Assembly (NCBI GenBank): GCA_024663395.1
Contig: JANFAH010000058.1
Span: 186,001 to 250,000, forward strand
Length of the DNA stretch: 64,000 bases
Reading direction: 5' to 3'
DNA from: Pisolithus tinctorius
Lineage: Eukaryota; Basidiomycota; Agaricomycetes; Boletales; Pisolithaceae
Position numbers and translations under genes: made by a program. The notes under the pieces were generated by a model that was not told the DNA's origin, did not search any database, and worked only from the letters and a program-made list of their open reading frames with translations. Position 1 is the stretch's first letter. Every line of letters starts with the position of its first letter. Shown here piece after piece: positions 23,814-36,149 of this stretch.

Positions 23814-24768
23814 GAGGTGCTTGTATGAGGTGGTTTTGGTTAGGACGATGCGTGCATGTGGACTGGCTATGGTGCGTTTGTGCGCCGAGCCATATACGGC
23901 ACATATTCACAGGGCTAAGTGGAGAGGGCAAGGCGTGCGTACGGAGATGCCCGCGGCGGCCAATGGGTTTGGTTTACCGCTGTTGTGGGCGTGCTTTTCA
24001 CTTACCGTTTGGTTGGAGTGAGAAAACCTCCACGACAGGTAGGCACTGGAGCTGACAGTGTTCGGTTCGGTTATGGTTATAGGTGATCGCTGGTGAGCCA
24101 TTTACGCACGTACTGCCGCGCCCTTCGGCATGTTTCTCTGCATGTTACATCTATTTTTCACCTTCCATTCACATTTAAGGCTTCGTTCCTCTGCAAAAGT
24201 ATGATGACACGTACGACGTCCTTATTTTGTTGGTGACGATCCGTTCCATTGCGGCACAGGAGATCGCTTCTCCCTGTCTGCATTATTTTACTGCTTACAC
24301 TTAGCATACGAAGATATCCACTACTAACTAGCATATGCGCCATTCTTTCATACCTGCCCATCTAGGGACTCGTTAACCCTCGGGACTTCTGAATATGCCG
24401 CAATTGATTCCTTCTGATCGCTTGCTCAGTAAGTTGGTGTCCGCAGGTACGGTAAGTGTGTACGGGTTACAGTTGATCGCGGCCCTCGGGCCACAGTTCC
24501 CTTTCAATCAGAATGTCCATGATTCAAATTATGCCCTCTAGGCTGTCAAGACCGTAAGCGATCCGTATGAAATGTGAAAAATCTTCCTTCGGGTACCCCC
24601 GTCCCTCTCGCACGACAACGAACCTGAATCCTTCCCTACGCCAACTTCCCCATTTGGTACCAGTGAGTTATAACTTCCTTCCCGTCAGTCCCATACACGT
24701 ATTTCGACCGACAGTATCTTGTTCCTGAGAAGTCATGACGCGCACCAAGAGGAGGGCTCTGTTGCATA
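23814..24768. other. Intergenic stretch between convergent genes
   Basis: Between the stop codons of the lactone oxidase (+) and the UBC7-like gene (-). Only short open frames; nothing recognised. Confidence 0.5.
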
Positions 24769-25766
24769 TCACAATCCGAGCTGTTGTTTGATGGATTCAC
24801 GAACGCGGCGTTCGTACTCCTGCGCACCTGCGGTCACATACTAAGGATATACTACCCCGCAAAATCGACGTACTGCTTTGTTCTCCCGGTATAGCTTACA
24901 ACAATCAATGTTGGCACCGCTCTCGAGGTTAGGCTCTGAATACGTGTACAGTGGACGACGGGGGAAAAGACCGGGAAGACGCACCGGCTAGCATCGAAAT
25001 GACACTCAATATGACCTTTTCGATACTCTGGACGGGTGACCACCGTTCCGAAGCTTGTTCATACATCGTCGGGTCATCACCCGGCGTGTGTAAAATGGAG
25101 ATACAGACAGTGCCATCGGGGTAAACTGTGGGTTGCATGACGCAGAATCCTTAATTGTCCTGAGCGTTGGGAAGGAGGGAAACGTACTGTTGGGGTGATA
25201 GATGGGCGGCTCGAATCGCATCTTAAAAGGCGAGAGAGGGTAATCCGTAGGCTAGAAACAACAACCAACCAAAGTGATGGTCTCTTAATATTTCTCGACA
25301 ACACATATCTTGCGACACAAGTAGACGTACGAACGTGAGTTTAGCAACAAAGACACCTCCTTCCTGATATGTGGTTGAGGTTACGACGCACACACAATCA
25401 CACTGGTCAATTCTGACTCACAAAGGGAGTATCCTTTGGACCACATATCAGTGCCTCCCAGGTGAAGAAATCTGACTCCGATATGGGACCTGCAATCATG
25501 GCGACATCAGTGTACCAAATTCGGTCCCCGTATACCCACATACCTGCAGTGAACATCCCATCAGGTGAACCTTGACGATTTGCAGCCAATGAAGTGACCA
25601 ATCAAGCGTGTGGGTGCGTGAAGGTCCAAGGTGAGCAGATGATCGGGAGAGACAGAGAAGGAAATGGCATGAACATACCTCCGGAGGTGAGTTGCCTGTA
25701 TTCCGTCATCAGCCTCCGCAAGGCTATCGCGCTGTTGCCACTGCTGTTCGATCCTCTGCTATTCAT
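24769..25766 (-). CDS. UBC7: UBC7/UBE2G2-type ubiquitin-conjugating enzyme (about 8 exons)
   Basis: An E2 of this class works with ER-associated degradation ligases (Hrd1, Doa10). Reading from the ATG at 25766, spliced exons give [20 protein letters not shown], then [40 protein letters not shown], and [20 protein letters not shown]. Next is [20 protein letters not shown], containing the catalytic Cys, followed by [20 protein letters not shown]. The protein ends [20 protein letters not shown] with TGA at 24771-24769. The acidic loop after the active-site Cys ([14 protein letters not shown]) is the 13-residue insertion that separates the Ubc7/Cdc34 class from other E2s. The gene is intron-dense, and no frame break is needed. 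Confidence 0.92.
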
Positions 25767-25862
25767 CGTGATCATTGGAGAGTGTAAGGGTGGGGGTAGA
25801 TGAAAACAAGGCAAAACAAAAGTGACTCCGGTAATCAATTAACGAAACACCCAAACTTCTTT

Positions 25863-26290
25863 CTAAAAGAACTCGGCCAACGAGCGCTGGCATGATCCGG
25901 TAGTGATCTCGGCCAGTCGACTTGTGGCAGCATTCTCGACTTCGAACCACCTTAACCCAACTATGTCCGCACCTCCCAAGGGCCGGGGTACACAAAATAG
26001 CCTATTCGTCACGATAGGTATGCCGCTGATATCATCATCGTTGACGTGGTGAACTTCCAAGCGAATATTTGGCTAATGCAACAAGATAAGCAAAGCCACT
26101 CAGGTAAGTTCTTTTAGGGTGCGCTCGCCGGAAGTCTTGCCATCAGCAATACCTTGAAATCTCACGCAAAAACCAGATTTTGTCCTTCTGTTACTAAAGC
26201 CATACCAGGGCGATCGATCGCAGGAAGGCATACAGGCGTACAATATCCGCGCGCTGTGGCCATGTCATCTCCCTAATACAGGCGCGCAGA
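25863..26290 (-). CDS. Unassigned coding-like segment, at least one intron
   Basis: On the minus strand an acceptor (gcattag) precedes PNIRLEVHHVNDDD, which runs open through GGADIVGLRWFEVENAATS to a stop near 25863. Upstream, 26090-26290 has further open sequence in another frame with a TGA inside. The composition looks like protein and the splice site is good, but I do not recognise a family and cannot place a start. It sits between UBC7 and the polymerase gene, both on the same strand. Confidence 0.3.
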
Positions 26291-26738
26291 TCAAGTTGTT
26301 AAGCCGGGTCTTTTCCTGCCATGTAATAGTGGCGACGGCCCTGTTCAGGTCTGCGTGGATCATGATTGCGTCCGGCGCCCAAGAGCTTTTCTCACCCCGC
26401 AGGGACATGTGTCTCGTGAGTATACGTAGTTATACATATATGTAATTAGACGATCTAGAAATGCTTCCTCTCTCCCTCTGAATCCTGGATATTTTGGGTG
26501 TGGTGCGCGGGACCGAGTTTTGCCGGATGAATGGGGAAAGAAGGCGTAACGTGGACGACCCTAACGATTGATTGTGTCTAGGTTATGCATCGCGGCTGTA
26601 AGCGGGTCATGGATACAATCAGGAAGATGCGCGAAGTACTTGTTATCTCATACTGCGATGTGATGGAGCCATGCAGTCGGCATCCCGGAATATCCGAGGG
26701 AACCCCATCACCTTAAGGGTGCGATAAGGACAGTATAT

Positions 26739-29700
26739 TCACGCATCATCTAAAACGAGACGTGGTACGACGTTCATCGCCATGAGCTGCGAATACACCG
26801 GATCAGTCATGGAAAGTTATGAATGGGGATAACTTTGGCTACACACCTCTTGGAAGAGTAGTTTGGCAGCGTAAGGTATGGTAAGCTTGGCCATCTTTTT
26901 CGAGCTCTTGCAGTAAGGACACCACCCATTGTAACCCATCAGTCCGCACTCCTGACACGCGTTCACTTCAAACTTGTCTGACGAAATCATGAGACGCTCG
27001 AGCAACAATTGAGTAGCGCCATATCCAATGAGACAATCGCGTTCCATTTCACCCAACCGTAGACCACCATCCCGGGATCGGCCTTCTGTCGGTTGTCGCG
27101 TCAATGTTGCACGTGGGCCTCTGTTTCAATGATATGGTTGGTTAACGCATGTATTAGTTATTGGCCGAACCCTATTCGCTTACCTTGCGCGGGCGTGCAT
27201 CTTGTCCATCACCATGTGCTCTGTTGACACGGTGAGAAAATTAACCTTGAAATGATATACGTTTTTACGACTGACTGAGTTTCTGTAGGTAAATTGTTAA
27301 TTGGGCGTGTTTCGGAAAGGCAACACACTAACTTGGTAGAATATGGGCCCAAAGTACACATATGCTTCCATCGGCTCTCCAGTGATACCGCTGGTAAGCA
27401 TGTCTTTCCCTGCGTAGTTGAAGCCATGCTCAATCAAGATCCGGGACATGTCTTCCACCTACAAAAATGGATTGGACACAATCAAATCACGCATCAATTT
27501 TTTTCGGCTTACCTTGGACCCTCCGAACGCTGTGCCGTATTGAAGTTTCCCTGACAATACTCCAGCCTGTCGACTCGCGTGAATTTAACCATTTAAGGGA
27601 AACAAAATTGGGAACTCGACCTTTCCAGCCAGCAGCTCGATCATTTTTCCTACTGTCATCCGAGACGGAAAGCCGTGGGGGTTCATGATTGTATCTGTAC
27701 ACCAATGTCTTTAGGCTGAGATAATATGATTTCTGGAGTCACATACCCGGACTGATACCTTGGTCGTTGAAAGGCAGATCCTCCTGGTTCACAATCAGAC
27801 CACACACACCCTTCTGACCATGACGAGATGAGAATTTGTCGCCCAGTTCCGGCCTCCGAGTCTGCCGGATCAAGACCTTGATTAAGGTCTGGTCGTTTTC
27901 GGTATCACTAACCAGCACTTTGTCTATATAGCCCGCCACAGGAGATTTGTACGTGAGTGGCGTGTTCTTGTATGGAACGGTCGCGGCCTGGCCGGTGAAC
28001 GTGTTGTCATTTGCATTCGTGGGGGTCTGCTTATTTACGTAGATGTCCCCCGGGTCCACTCGTTCTCCCACACCGGCCAGGCCGTCCAACTGGATGATGT
28101 CGTATTTCTTTTGTGTTGACCCGTTCTCATCCAATGGTGCGTCTGCCAACCGGTCGAATCTGCCCAATTATGCCATCAGTAGCGGGCAGCGCTCATCGCA
28201 TCACTAACACAACTCACGTGCCGTTAGGGTACTTGCGAATAAGGGTAGCATTTTTACGCAGCACTTGGCATCTCCCATACCCGCGGTCAAGGCTTGCCTA
28301 ACGAAGGAAAGCAAATCAGATCGTTCCATTCGAGACGTTATCCACCAGAACGGTACTGACCTTGTTGAGAATGAGCGCATCCTCAATATCGTAACCAGAA
28401 TAACTCATGACAGCCACGGTCGCATTCTGACCTGCCGGAAGGCGATCGTAACCAATGAGCTCGATAGTTTTCGTCTTTACCATTGGTTGCTGGGGATAAA
28501 CTGACAAATAAAGAAGTGTGTCGATCCTGTTGAATTGGTTGTACGCGATTGCGCCTATCGCCTGTTTGCCCATCGCGCATTGGTACGTGTTGCGAGGGGA
28601 CTGATTGTGGTGAGGATAGGGGATGAGACCTGCAACTGCCCCCAATACGGTGAAAGGCTCGATCTCCAGATGCGTAGTGGCTGGAACTATGTTTGATTCG
28701 TACAAGGCAATGTACGAGTCATTTTCCTCATTGACATCAAGGTATTCCACAAGACCATTTCGCAAGAAATCATCAAACGTGAGGGCGCCAGCTTTCAGTC
28801 GCTGTAAACATCAGCATAAGGTAAATTAGTGGATCACCAGATTGAATGCAATGCATCACTAACCTGGATGTGCTCTGACGTGACTCTGGGACACCCATTT
28901 TCAACGATAATTAGGGGCCGGCAGATCCGACCGCCATCAGCTCGCAATGTGAACAACGCGGTGGATGATAGTGCACGTAGACGCTCACAAATTCGCTAAA
29001 TCGGCCCGACCTGCGCAGCCTTCGGAAGTTGGAAACGAACCGTGCAGGATGACGCGTCAAACCAATGATGGTTCCATTTACGTTTACTACGAAAGTGTGT
29101 GGACCATATATCTCCGTACCGGTGGCCATGCTGATATCTTGAGTATTTGAGGTTAGTGCGCTGTTGTTGGGACGTACCATTGGGGCGAAACTCACCTTCC
29201 ACTCCAAGCATAAATGCTAAACGTATGATAGGCTCTTCTTCTACATCAGTCGTAATATGTGTCATGAGCGCAAGATTCTTGACAAGGACCACAAGCTTCT
29301 CCTTCAGGGGTGTCACTGGGACACAGCATGCCCCACTGACTAGGTTGAAGGGCACGAGGACCGCTGACTTTCCGGGTCTTTTCAAACTGAGACGAGATAC
29401 GAGTCATCATTCCAAGAGCGGATATGAAACTCAGTCTGCTCAAAACGTGCGTGACGCCAGCTCCTTTCCATCTTGAATCGCTTAAGTGACCAATTACCAG
29501 TGGAAATTGCACGAACAAAACCGGATGTGATATGGTCACCTTGGAATTGCATCGTGTTGAATGCGTCAAACTTCGTTCGTCCGTGATGGCTTCTTGAGAA
29601 CTTTATCGATGGATGCCTTTCAGGTTCGCATTAAAGGTTTTGAACAAATCCTCGAAAAGGAGGGCAAGAAGCTGACCGGCGCTGCCACAAGCGTTGGTGA

Positions 29701-30962
29701 CTGTCGAACGAGAGTAGCGAGAGTGACGCACAGCTCAAGACGTTTATTGCCTACATAAGTCACGATCATCGACCATCTTTTCATCGTGCATTGCCATCAA
29801 AACACGGCGATGTCATGGTAGCAACGAAGATAGCCTTAGATCGAAAATCCATTCCGGCGACAGGGACGTGGGCCAGAACGATCGTTGCAAGCGCCTCCAT
29901 GGCTTCTTCCCATGCTGGCCGCTTTGGTCCCGACAACTTTACGGTTCACCTTCACCCTGGAACCTATCCATTCTAGTGCCTGGTGGCGAGTGAAGACCCC
30001 AAGTTTGGCGGCTTCCTCAAGGTTCGCCGAGAAGGCGGATTTGTATGCTTCTGTGTTACCTGCTGTAAGGAGAAGGATCTCCTTGTCTGATTGAATGCCA
30101 AGCGCTTTAAGAGCGATGACTATAGGGAACATCATCGTGAACAGAATTGTGGCGTAAATAGATTTTGCCCTTTTTTGTAGCGACGTAGGTCTTAGACTTG
30201 AGGCCGCCGTGCGTTGAGCTGCGGCGTAGGACATGAAACTACAGGTAGGCCGACACAATTCAATGATCCACTTACGAAGTACAAGAGGCCTGGACAACAC
30301 CCTTGACAGGGTCCGTTTCCACGATTATTCGGTTCTTGCTCAGTTGTTCCTGGACAAGGATGACCTTTTCCGTGCCTTTGACAACGAAGTAACCGCCTGG
30401 ATCAAGAGGACACTCATCCATACGAGCAAGCTGAGCCTCCGACTTGCCGGTCAAAATGCACTTGTTGCTGCGAAGCATGATAGGCAGTCTTCCGATGTTG
30501 ACGTTGGGCCTCCTCACAACATTTTTTCCACGAGTGTACTGAATGGTGACAAGGAATGGGTGCGCTATAAGTTATATCTCGAAGACGACATTCATGAGGA
30601 GTGATACTCTTGTCGATGGCATCCAGGTCAGTACGATCGGGGAAACCGACATGGATGTCCGTGTATTTGAGCCAGAATCGTGGATCGACGTCGGAAGTGA
30701 CTTTGTTGTTAGCTTTGACAATGTTTTTAATGTCGACATCGACGAAATAGTTAAACGAATCGATGTGTTGTTTGACAAGACCTTTCACTTTCAAGAAAGC
30801 GGGGAGTAGGAGCCATTTGTCCTGTCGGTGATTTGAGTCACCATGTGCGCAACGCTGTCAGGCACTCACCTCTACGTTTTTGATGGGATCTGCGACACCC
30901 AAACCGCGCCAGTTTGGACGACTCAAGTCCTCCCAATCCGCGTCTTGGTTGACCGCAGACAT
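26739..30962 (-). CDS. RPC2: RNA polymerase III second largest subunit, RPC2 (many exons, eleven +1 frame breaks)
   Basis: One of the two catalytic subunits of the polymerase that makes tRNA and 5S rRNA. Start ATG at 30962 ([20 protein letters not shown]); stop at 26739, after [15 protein letters not shown]. Family blocks in order: [18 protein letters not shown]; the lobe ([20 protein letters not shown]); the fork region ([18 protein letters not shown]); the hybrid-binding domain ([35 protein letters not shown]). [20 protein letters not shown] and the zinc ribbon [16 protein letters not shown] come near the end. It resembles RPC2 more than RPB2 or RPA2 in the ribbon and C-terminus. From 26.7 to 28.9 kb exons read cleanly. 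Between 28.94 and 30.56 kb one extra base must be skipped at about 11 places to keep the frame. Introns separate most exons. Confidence 0.92.
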
Positions 30963-31091
30963 GAACAAAATGTTACCGCTGATCAGAGTTCTCGGGTATT
31001 GACCTCACTCGGTAATTACGTAATTGCCGTTCAGATGGCCACCTTTTAGGGGCAAATCTCGTCCACTGCACCTTACCGCCTTTCCACCATC
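30963..31091. promoter_or_regulatory. 129-base divergent spacer between RPC2 and the MYND gene
   Basis: The start codons of RPC2 (-) and the MYND-finger gene (+) face away from each other with 129 bases between them. A shared promoter is inferred; no distinct element is seen. Confidence 0.45.
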
Positions 31092-31973
31092 ATGGCCCCG
31101 CCGAAAGGCCAGTGTGCAAAATGTGGAAAAGAGTTCAGCATGAACCAGCTGATGCGCTGTTCGCACTGCAAACGTGTTCTCTATTGTGTATGTTGCAATG
31201 TGCTTCGGCCCCTCTAAACTTGACCGAGAAACGAAATAGAGCAACGCCTGCCAGTTTTCCCACTGGCGGTCTCACAAAAAGACATGTGCTCCTCCTGCGG
31301 ATGCTTCGGCGCCTGTAGCAGGGCCTTCGTCGCAGACGGGACAAGAGGCAGGACGCTGTTGTTGGAATTACTATTGCCTGCGAGGCTGACCGCAGGCGAG
31401 GATCTGCAATTTTCACGCCAACGATCATCCATCCGTCTCATCCCATTTGGTCCCAGGGTCAATCTTCGCCGTTGTTTCGGCAGGTCGGGTTGCCCATCAT
31501 CGTGTATAGGGACCACCCTGGCAACCCACTGACCATGATTGGAAACGCTGGCCTTGATAATCAAATCGCAACGTATCTTATGGTTGAACCAAGCACAGGC
31601 TTTGCGGGATATGGGTACGTATATTTCTTGTTTACTCAGTCCAAAGACCTGGTACTCAGAGTCCCAATTTGCAGGTGGGTGAGAGGAGGCGTAGTCGGCA
31701 CCGTAAGTCCAGTGCTACGATGTGGTTTGGGATCCTGACTTTTATACGTTACAGGTGATCGTCGTACGACAAGACAAAAAACCTCTCACGTGCGAAGCCA
31801 TCGAAACCTTATGGATGTACGCTGACTTCATCCTGGATCTGTATGGAGAGGGCTATGGTACACCCGCCCGCCAATTGACTCCACAGAGTTTCCGCCGCTT
31901 CTGTAAAGAGTATAAAGAAGGAAGGCTCCTCAATGGATATGAAGCATTTGAGGACATGCCTCTTCCACTGTGA
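31092..31973 (+). CDS. MYND zinc-finger protein (about 4 exons, one +1 frame break)
   Basis: Starts MAPPKGQCAKCGKEF at the ATG 31092. Splicing a short intron (donor after 31187, acceptor before AGCAAC) gives a MYND finger: CAKC, CSHC, YCSNAC, and HWRSHKKTC, all zinc ligands present. After a linker rich in Ala/Pro/Ser the frame must skip one base near 31351 to enter VVGITIACEADRRRGSAIF. It then continues through LFRQVGLPIIVYRDHPGNPL, LDNQIATYLMVEPSTGFA, and VIVVRQDKKPLTCEAIETLW to the stop at 31971-31973. I recognise this as a MYND-plus-unknown-domain group common in Agaricomycetes. MYND fingers bind proline-rich partners; the C-terminal domain has no known activity to me. Confidence 0.75.
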
Positions 31974-32429
31974 AGCTCTGGGTACTTCAGTTTCTCGTCC
32001 CCTTGCCAAAAAAAACTGCGCATACTCCTAACATACACATACGGACTCGAGTCTCATCTAATGTACATTTAGCGTGTATTAGCAATTCCGGACCTCCCTA
32101 CGTAAATCTCTCGGTTAGGCTCTGCGGCCGGGAGGGGTATGAATTACCTGGCTCCGTCTCCATCTGGTGCTTGTCATTTTGCTGCTTTAGGAGTGTTTTC
32201 ATTGTCACAACCTGGTCAGGGATGGAACATTTCAAACCCTGGTAATTGCAGGGGGTCGGATTCCTGCCCGAAAGACACTGGCAGTTCATTTTCTCCAGTA
32301 ATACACAGACTAATCATCTGGACTCAGGTAAGACACGAACGTGTTTATAGCCAAGTTTGCCAAGTTGGGGAGAAAGTTGCATAGGATGGAATCTGGTACA
32401 CCACCGCTTCAATAACAAGTTCCGCACTG

Positions 32430-32749
32430 ATCATGAATTGAGCGAAGTTCCAGTGCTGAGTAAATCAGCGATTCAGAATGCTAAACTGGGTGAGCTGAGC
32501 TTCAAGTTATTGCAGGTTATGCTTCGTGGTAATGCTTCGTACGGGAAAGCCTCCTCCGCTCGAGTCTATGGCTTCCAAGAAAGATGGGACCGTGCACTAG
32601 CTTTACCAGCCAGCCAAAGAATCAAGGTCTACTTCGAAGTGTCCCTAGGGACCCTGGAAGGACACGACTCGGAACTCATAAGGGTCCATCATCCTGATAT
32701 CGTGCGCTCAGCCTCGTGTCCACCGTCTAGCGCTCAAGGCTGGCCTTAA
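32430..32749 (+). other. Unassigned coding-like stretch
   Basis: An open frame contains AKLGELSFKLLQVMLRGNAS and FQERWDRALALPASQRIKVY, with protein-like composition and a stop at 32749. No family recognised, no start fixed. It may be the 3' part of a separate gene or a 5' exon of the G-domain gene that follows. The rest of 31974-32876 shows nothing I can name. Confidence 0.3.
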
Positions 32750-32876
32750 CGGCTTCCTTCGCACCTGCCGCTGGGCAACCCTGTACCACCACGTCGTAGG
32801 CTCACATTGACTTGCTATCATGTCTATAGCTCAGCCTCTGCGAATCTCATGTACGGCGTTCGAAATCTCTATTCCC

Positions 32877-35441
32877 CATGACTGACACCGATGAGGCAGA
32901 CATCGAGTTGCAGAGTGCCAAGGATAATATTGAATTTATCGAGTTAATCCTCCCTGGTTGTCGACGCAGTATTCAACGGCAGGATAAAAACCACTTTCGT
33001 GAAGAATTCTCTCAATCTCTGTAAGAGCATCTGTTTGATACGCTTGCCGTTCCTCAAGCCCTTCATACTCGATAGCACCGTTGAAGGCAAAGCCTTCTCT
33101 TTATCGGTTCATAAGAAAAGGTGGTATTCTATAGTCATACCAGCCGTCAAGGCCGTCCCAATCGACATCGATGAGGTGCTATCTAACTTGCCGGAGCTGA
33201 GTGAGTCGGAGGATGAGCTAGTCCCTTCCCCTGTGTTCCATCTGAATGCTCGCAGAATTTCACACAGTGCGCAATGGGCTGGACATTACCATTGGTCTCT
33301 CACCCAGTAGCACTCCGGTCGTACGTGCAAATGGATGGAGCCTCGAAAGATTCTGATGGAACATCTACAGAACGTAACGCGCGTTCAAGACAATTCCACG
33401 CGTCCGAGCACTGACGTCCTACATCCTACTACAGAAGGACTCCTTGAGGAGTGTCCTCGGTGAGTACGTCCAACCTACCACTACACAAATATCTCACACC
33501 GCTACGATAGTTTTCGGGTATTAGTGATCGGGCAGGTAATGAGCATTTGTAGTCGCCACTGAGTTAATTTTTGACGATGATATCGTTTCAGTCTGGTGTC
33601 GGGAAATCCACTCTGATTGGCCAAGCCTTCGGGATCAAACAGGCAGTTGAGAAGCTGGAAACATGCCCACGCTCTTTGTTCATAATATGCCCAGGTCGCT
33701 GAGGACGAGAAGCCGGGAGAAGCTGACATCGAGAAAGAATTCATCTCACCGCAGAACGACCGGTTCGTCTTACATGACAGCAAGGGTTTCGAACCGGCGG
33801 AACGCAACAACTATAGCAGTGTGAAGACATTCGTAGAGAACCGTAAACGTCAGCCACATATCAAAGATCAATTGCATGCAGTCTGGTAAGCCGATCCAAG
33901 GTGATCATAAAAACCTTGACGGACGGTTATGCCACAGGCTATGCTTCCGAACTCCTCTCGCACCTTATGGCGAACGGCTTGTAGAAAGAAGCGCGGAGAG
34001 GCTCTTGCAACAAGATATGGATGCTATCAGAGGCAGTAAGCAGATCAGCACTTTTGTCGCATTTCCCAAGCTCTTGACTGCCGTTAGTTCCGACCATAGT
34101 GGTATTCACAAAATATGACAGGCTTCTGGTCAGCCTGAAAGTGCAGGGAGTGGCCAACCTTGGCTCAGTTGCAAAAGAGTACTTAGACCGGCATTGCATC
34201 AAGCCCATCCAACAGCTCACTGAGAACCCAAACCTAGCACACATTGCAGTTAGCTGTGGTGGGTTAAGTTTATTTTGACTCTGTTCCATGGTCCAACCGT
34301 TGTGCTGTTAGCGGAGGGTGAACATAGGGAGGGGCTTGAAAAATTAATTGAGCTCACCTATGAGAAGGTCACCGCGACTTTTGGGTCCCAGATGGGCACA
34401 CCATCGCCAGTCTCGGTCGTGACCCAAATGGCGCAAAGAGTCTCGCCAAGATTGAAAATTGAAGGATCGATAGCGTAAGTCCTGCTCACATGTTACCGTA
34501 TTACGATCTGAAGTCGTTTTCTTGTATAGTATTGGAAAGCAGAGTAAGCAATCGTGTGTGGTTGTAGACTATGCGAAACATTCATACGCACGTTTTGAAG
34601 GATATTGGAGGGCACTGACTTCTGGTGCCAATTTTTGGGATCACACAATTCTTGAATGCCTCGCTGTTGTTCACACCGATATCGTGTCTGTCTGGAATTT
34701 CAATGACCCATCTCAAGTGAGATAACCCAATCACCACTACAGTGAGCCACAAACTGACGCCTGTCTCGCAGTATCTGTATAGCACTGAATTTCGAGAATT
34801 GATGGTAAACTTAGTGGGGACTGTGGATGCATCGACACCCACACCCCATCTCCCTCGTGTCGATACTACCAGCAAAATATGCGAGTAAGTACTACTATGC
34901 AAACCGCTACTACATCACACTTATGAGGAACTACACTAAGGCCAGGTCCCCCCCTCTTGGCCGCTCTACCTGTAATTCTGCCATTTAAAGCGGGATTGAA
35001 CCTTGTACAGTGGGTTTACGAAACCTATCAGCGATTGTGAGTGACATGTTATTCAGTATTTCCACCGAGTGACTTCTCCTTAGACCGGACGTGCATCGCA
35101 AGTTCATGGCTTACATTGTCGATCTGGTACACATCTTGGAGATATTGTTCGCGCTTACCGCCAATAAGAACGAAATAAAGCTTACCCGTGGGGCCATTAG
35201 TTTGGCTTTCAACACATACTATCCATCGGCAATACAGCGTGATGCTCACCAGAATATCAAGACTCGGGACTATAGAATCCCGGGCCGCGATGCCGTCCTC
35301 GAGGAAATCGTTTCTTTACTCGGGACGAGCGCAATTGACGACAGTGGCATCTCCAGGGTGCTTGTGAATATTTCATCTGCGGTCCTAGAGCGAGACGATG
35401 AGTGGCGTACCGTCACTGACAATTCCAAGAAGACCCGTTGA
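32877..35441 (+). CDS. G-domain GTPase-like protein of the Agaricomycete type (many exons, frame breaks)
   Basis: ATG at 32877 opens MTDTDEADIELQSAKDNIEF. The N-terminal region (PAVKAVPIDIDEVLSNLPEL, HSAQWAGHYHWSLT) leads into the G domain. The G1 P-loop is VIGQ/SGVGKSTLIGQAFGIK across an intron near 33533-33590. The G3 box is HDSKGFEPAE (near 33772) and the G4 box VVFTKYD (near 34103-34123), so GTP binding is likely. The rest includes HAVWLCFRTPLAPYGERLVE, EKVTATFGSQMGTP and a C-terminal part ending VTDNSKKTR at 35441. One extra base is needed to be skipped near 33307 and 33352. Proteins of this kind are expanded in mushrooms; their job is not known. They resemble dynamin/AIG1-like GTPases in G1-G4 order. 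Confidence 0.72.
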
Positions 35442-35689
35442 ACAGCAGTTATTCAGTCTTTCGTACTTGTTCGACCGTTGAGCTACTCTTCGTTTAACTA
35501 CCAGGTCCGCTATCGCTGTCACCGTCACACACTGTAATTGTACTATGACATACCCTGGAGTATATACATACGATTTAGCGAATCTACCCAGTCCTTTGCT
35601 CCTGTCAGCAAGGTCACGGGTGTGAGTACAAGATGGACAAAACCGTGTGGCCAAGGGGTGGCAACCCATGACATCGAACGCTCCCGACC

Positions 35690-36149
35690 GAATCTCTGGT
35701 TACTCGGTCTTCCAGAACATCAATACTATTCATGAGGTACGTCTCAACAGTATTTCTTAAGTACGATGAACGTTCTGTGCTGGCAGTGTCGCCAACATCT
35801 TTTTGGTCGCGTCCGAATTTCCCAAGGAGAAGGTTGCGTTGACCATTGACCCCGACACGCCACGGAAGTGATACGACGAGAACTTTATCAACCAGCTCGT
35901 CGCGTTTCGTCGCAAAACTGTCGTCTACGTCAGTTTCAAGGTTCATATGCAAGTGGGGGGCGTGGGGATGATTGTTGATAAGATGGGCAGAGATTGTAGA
36001 CGAGCATAAGGGAAGGTATGTGATAGAGAATCTGAGAAGATTGATTCGTTCGCCCAGACAGCGCAACATAGAGTCTGTCTGTCGTTATGCTTCGACTGAT
36101 CCGTTGGCCGGTCTGGAGAAAGTGATGGAATTTGCATCAGCAAATTAAC
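35690..36149 (+). pseudogene. Unassigned 3' gene fragment, frame-broken
   Basis: Pieces in different frames have strong protein character. They are GYSVFQNINTIHE (near 35698), VANIFLVASEFPKEKVALTI (near 35788) followed by an in-frame TGA at about 35869, then YDENFINQLVAFRRKTVVYV, and GRYVIENLRRLIRSPRQRNI ending FASAN with TAA near 36148. I do not recognise the family. Given the frame errors in neighbouring genes it may be a real gene with base errors. Confidence 0.35.

Noticed and set aside
28935..30560. Programmed +1 frameshifting in RPC2
   Set aside because: Eleven sites with no shared slippery sequence or stop context; local consensus error is simpler. Kept as a finding because accurate reads could overturn this.
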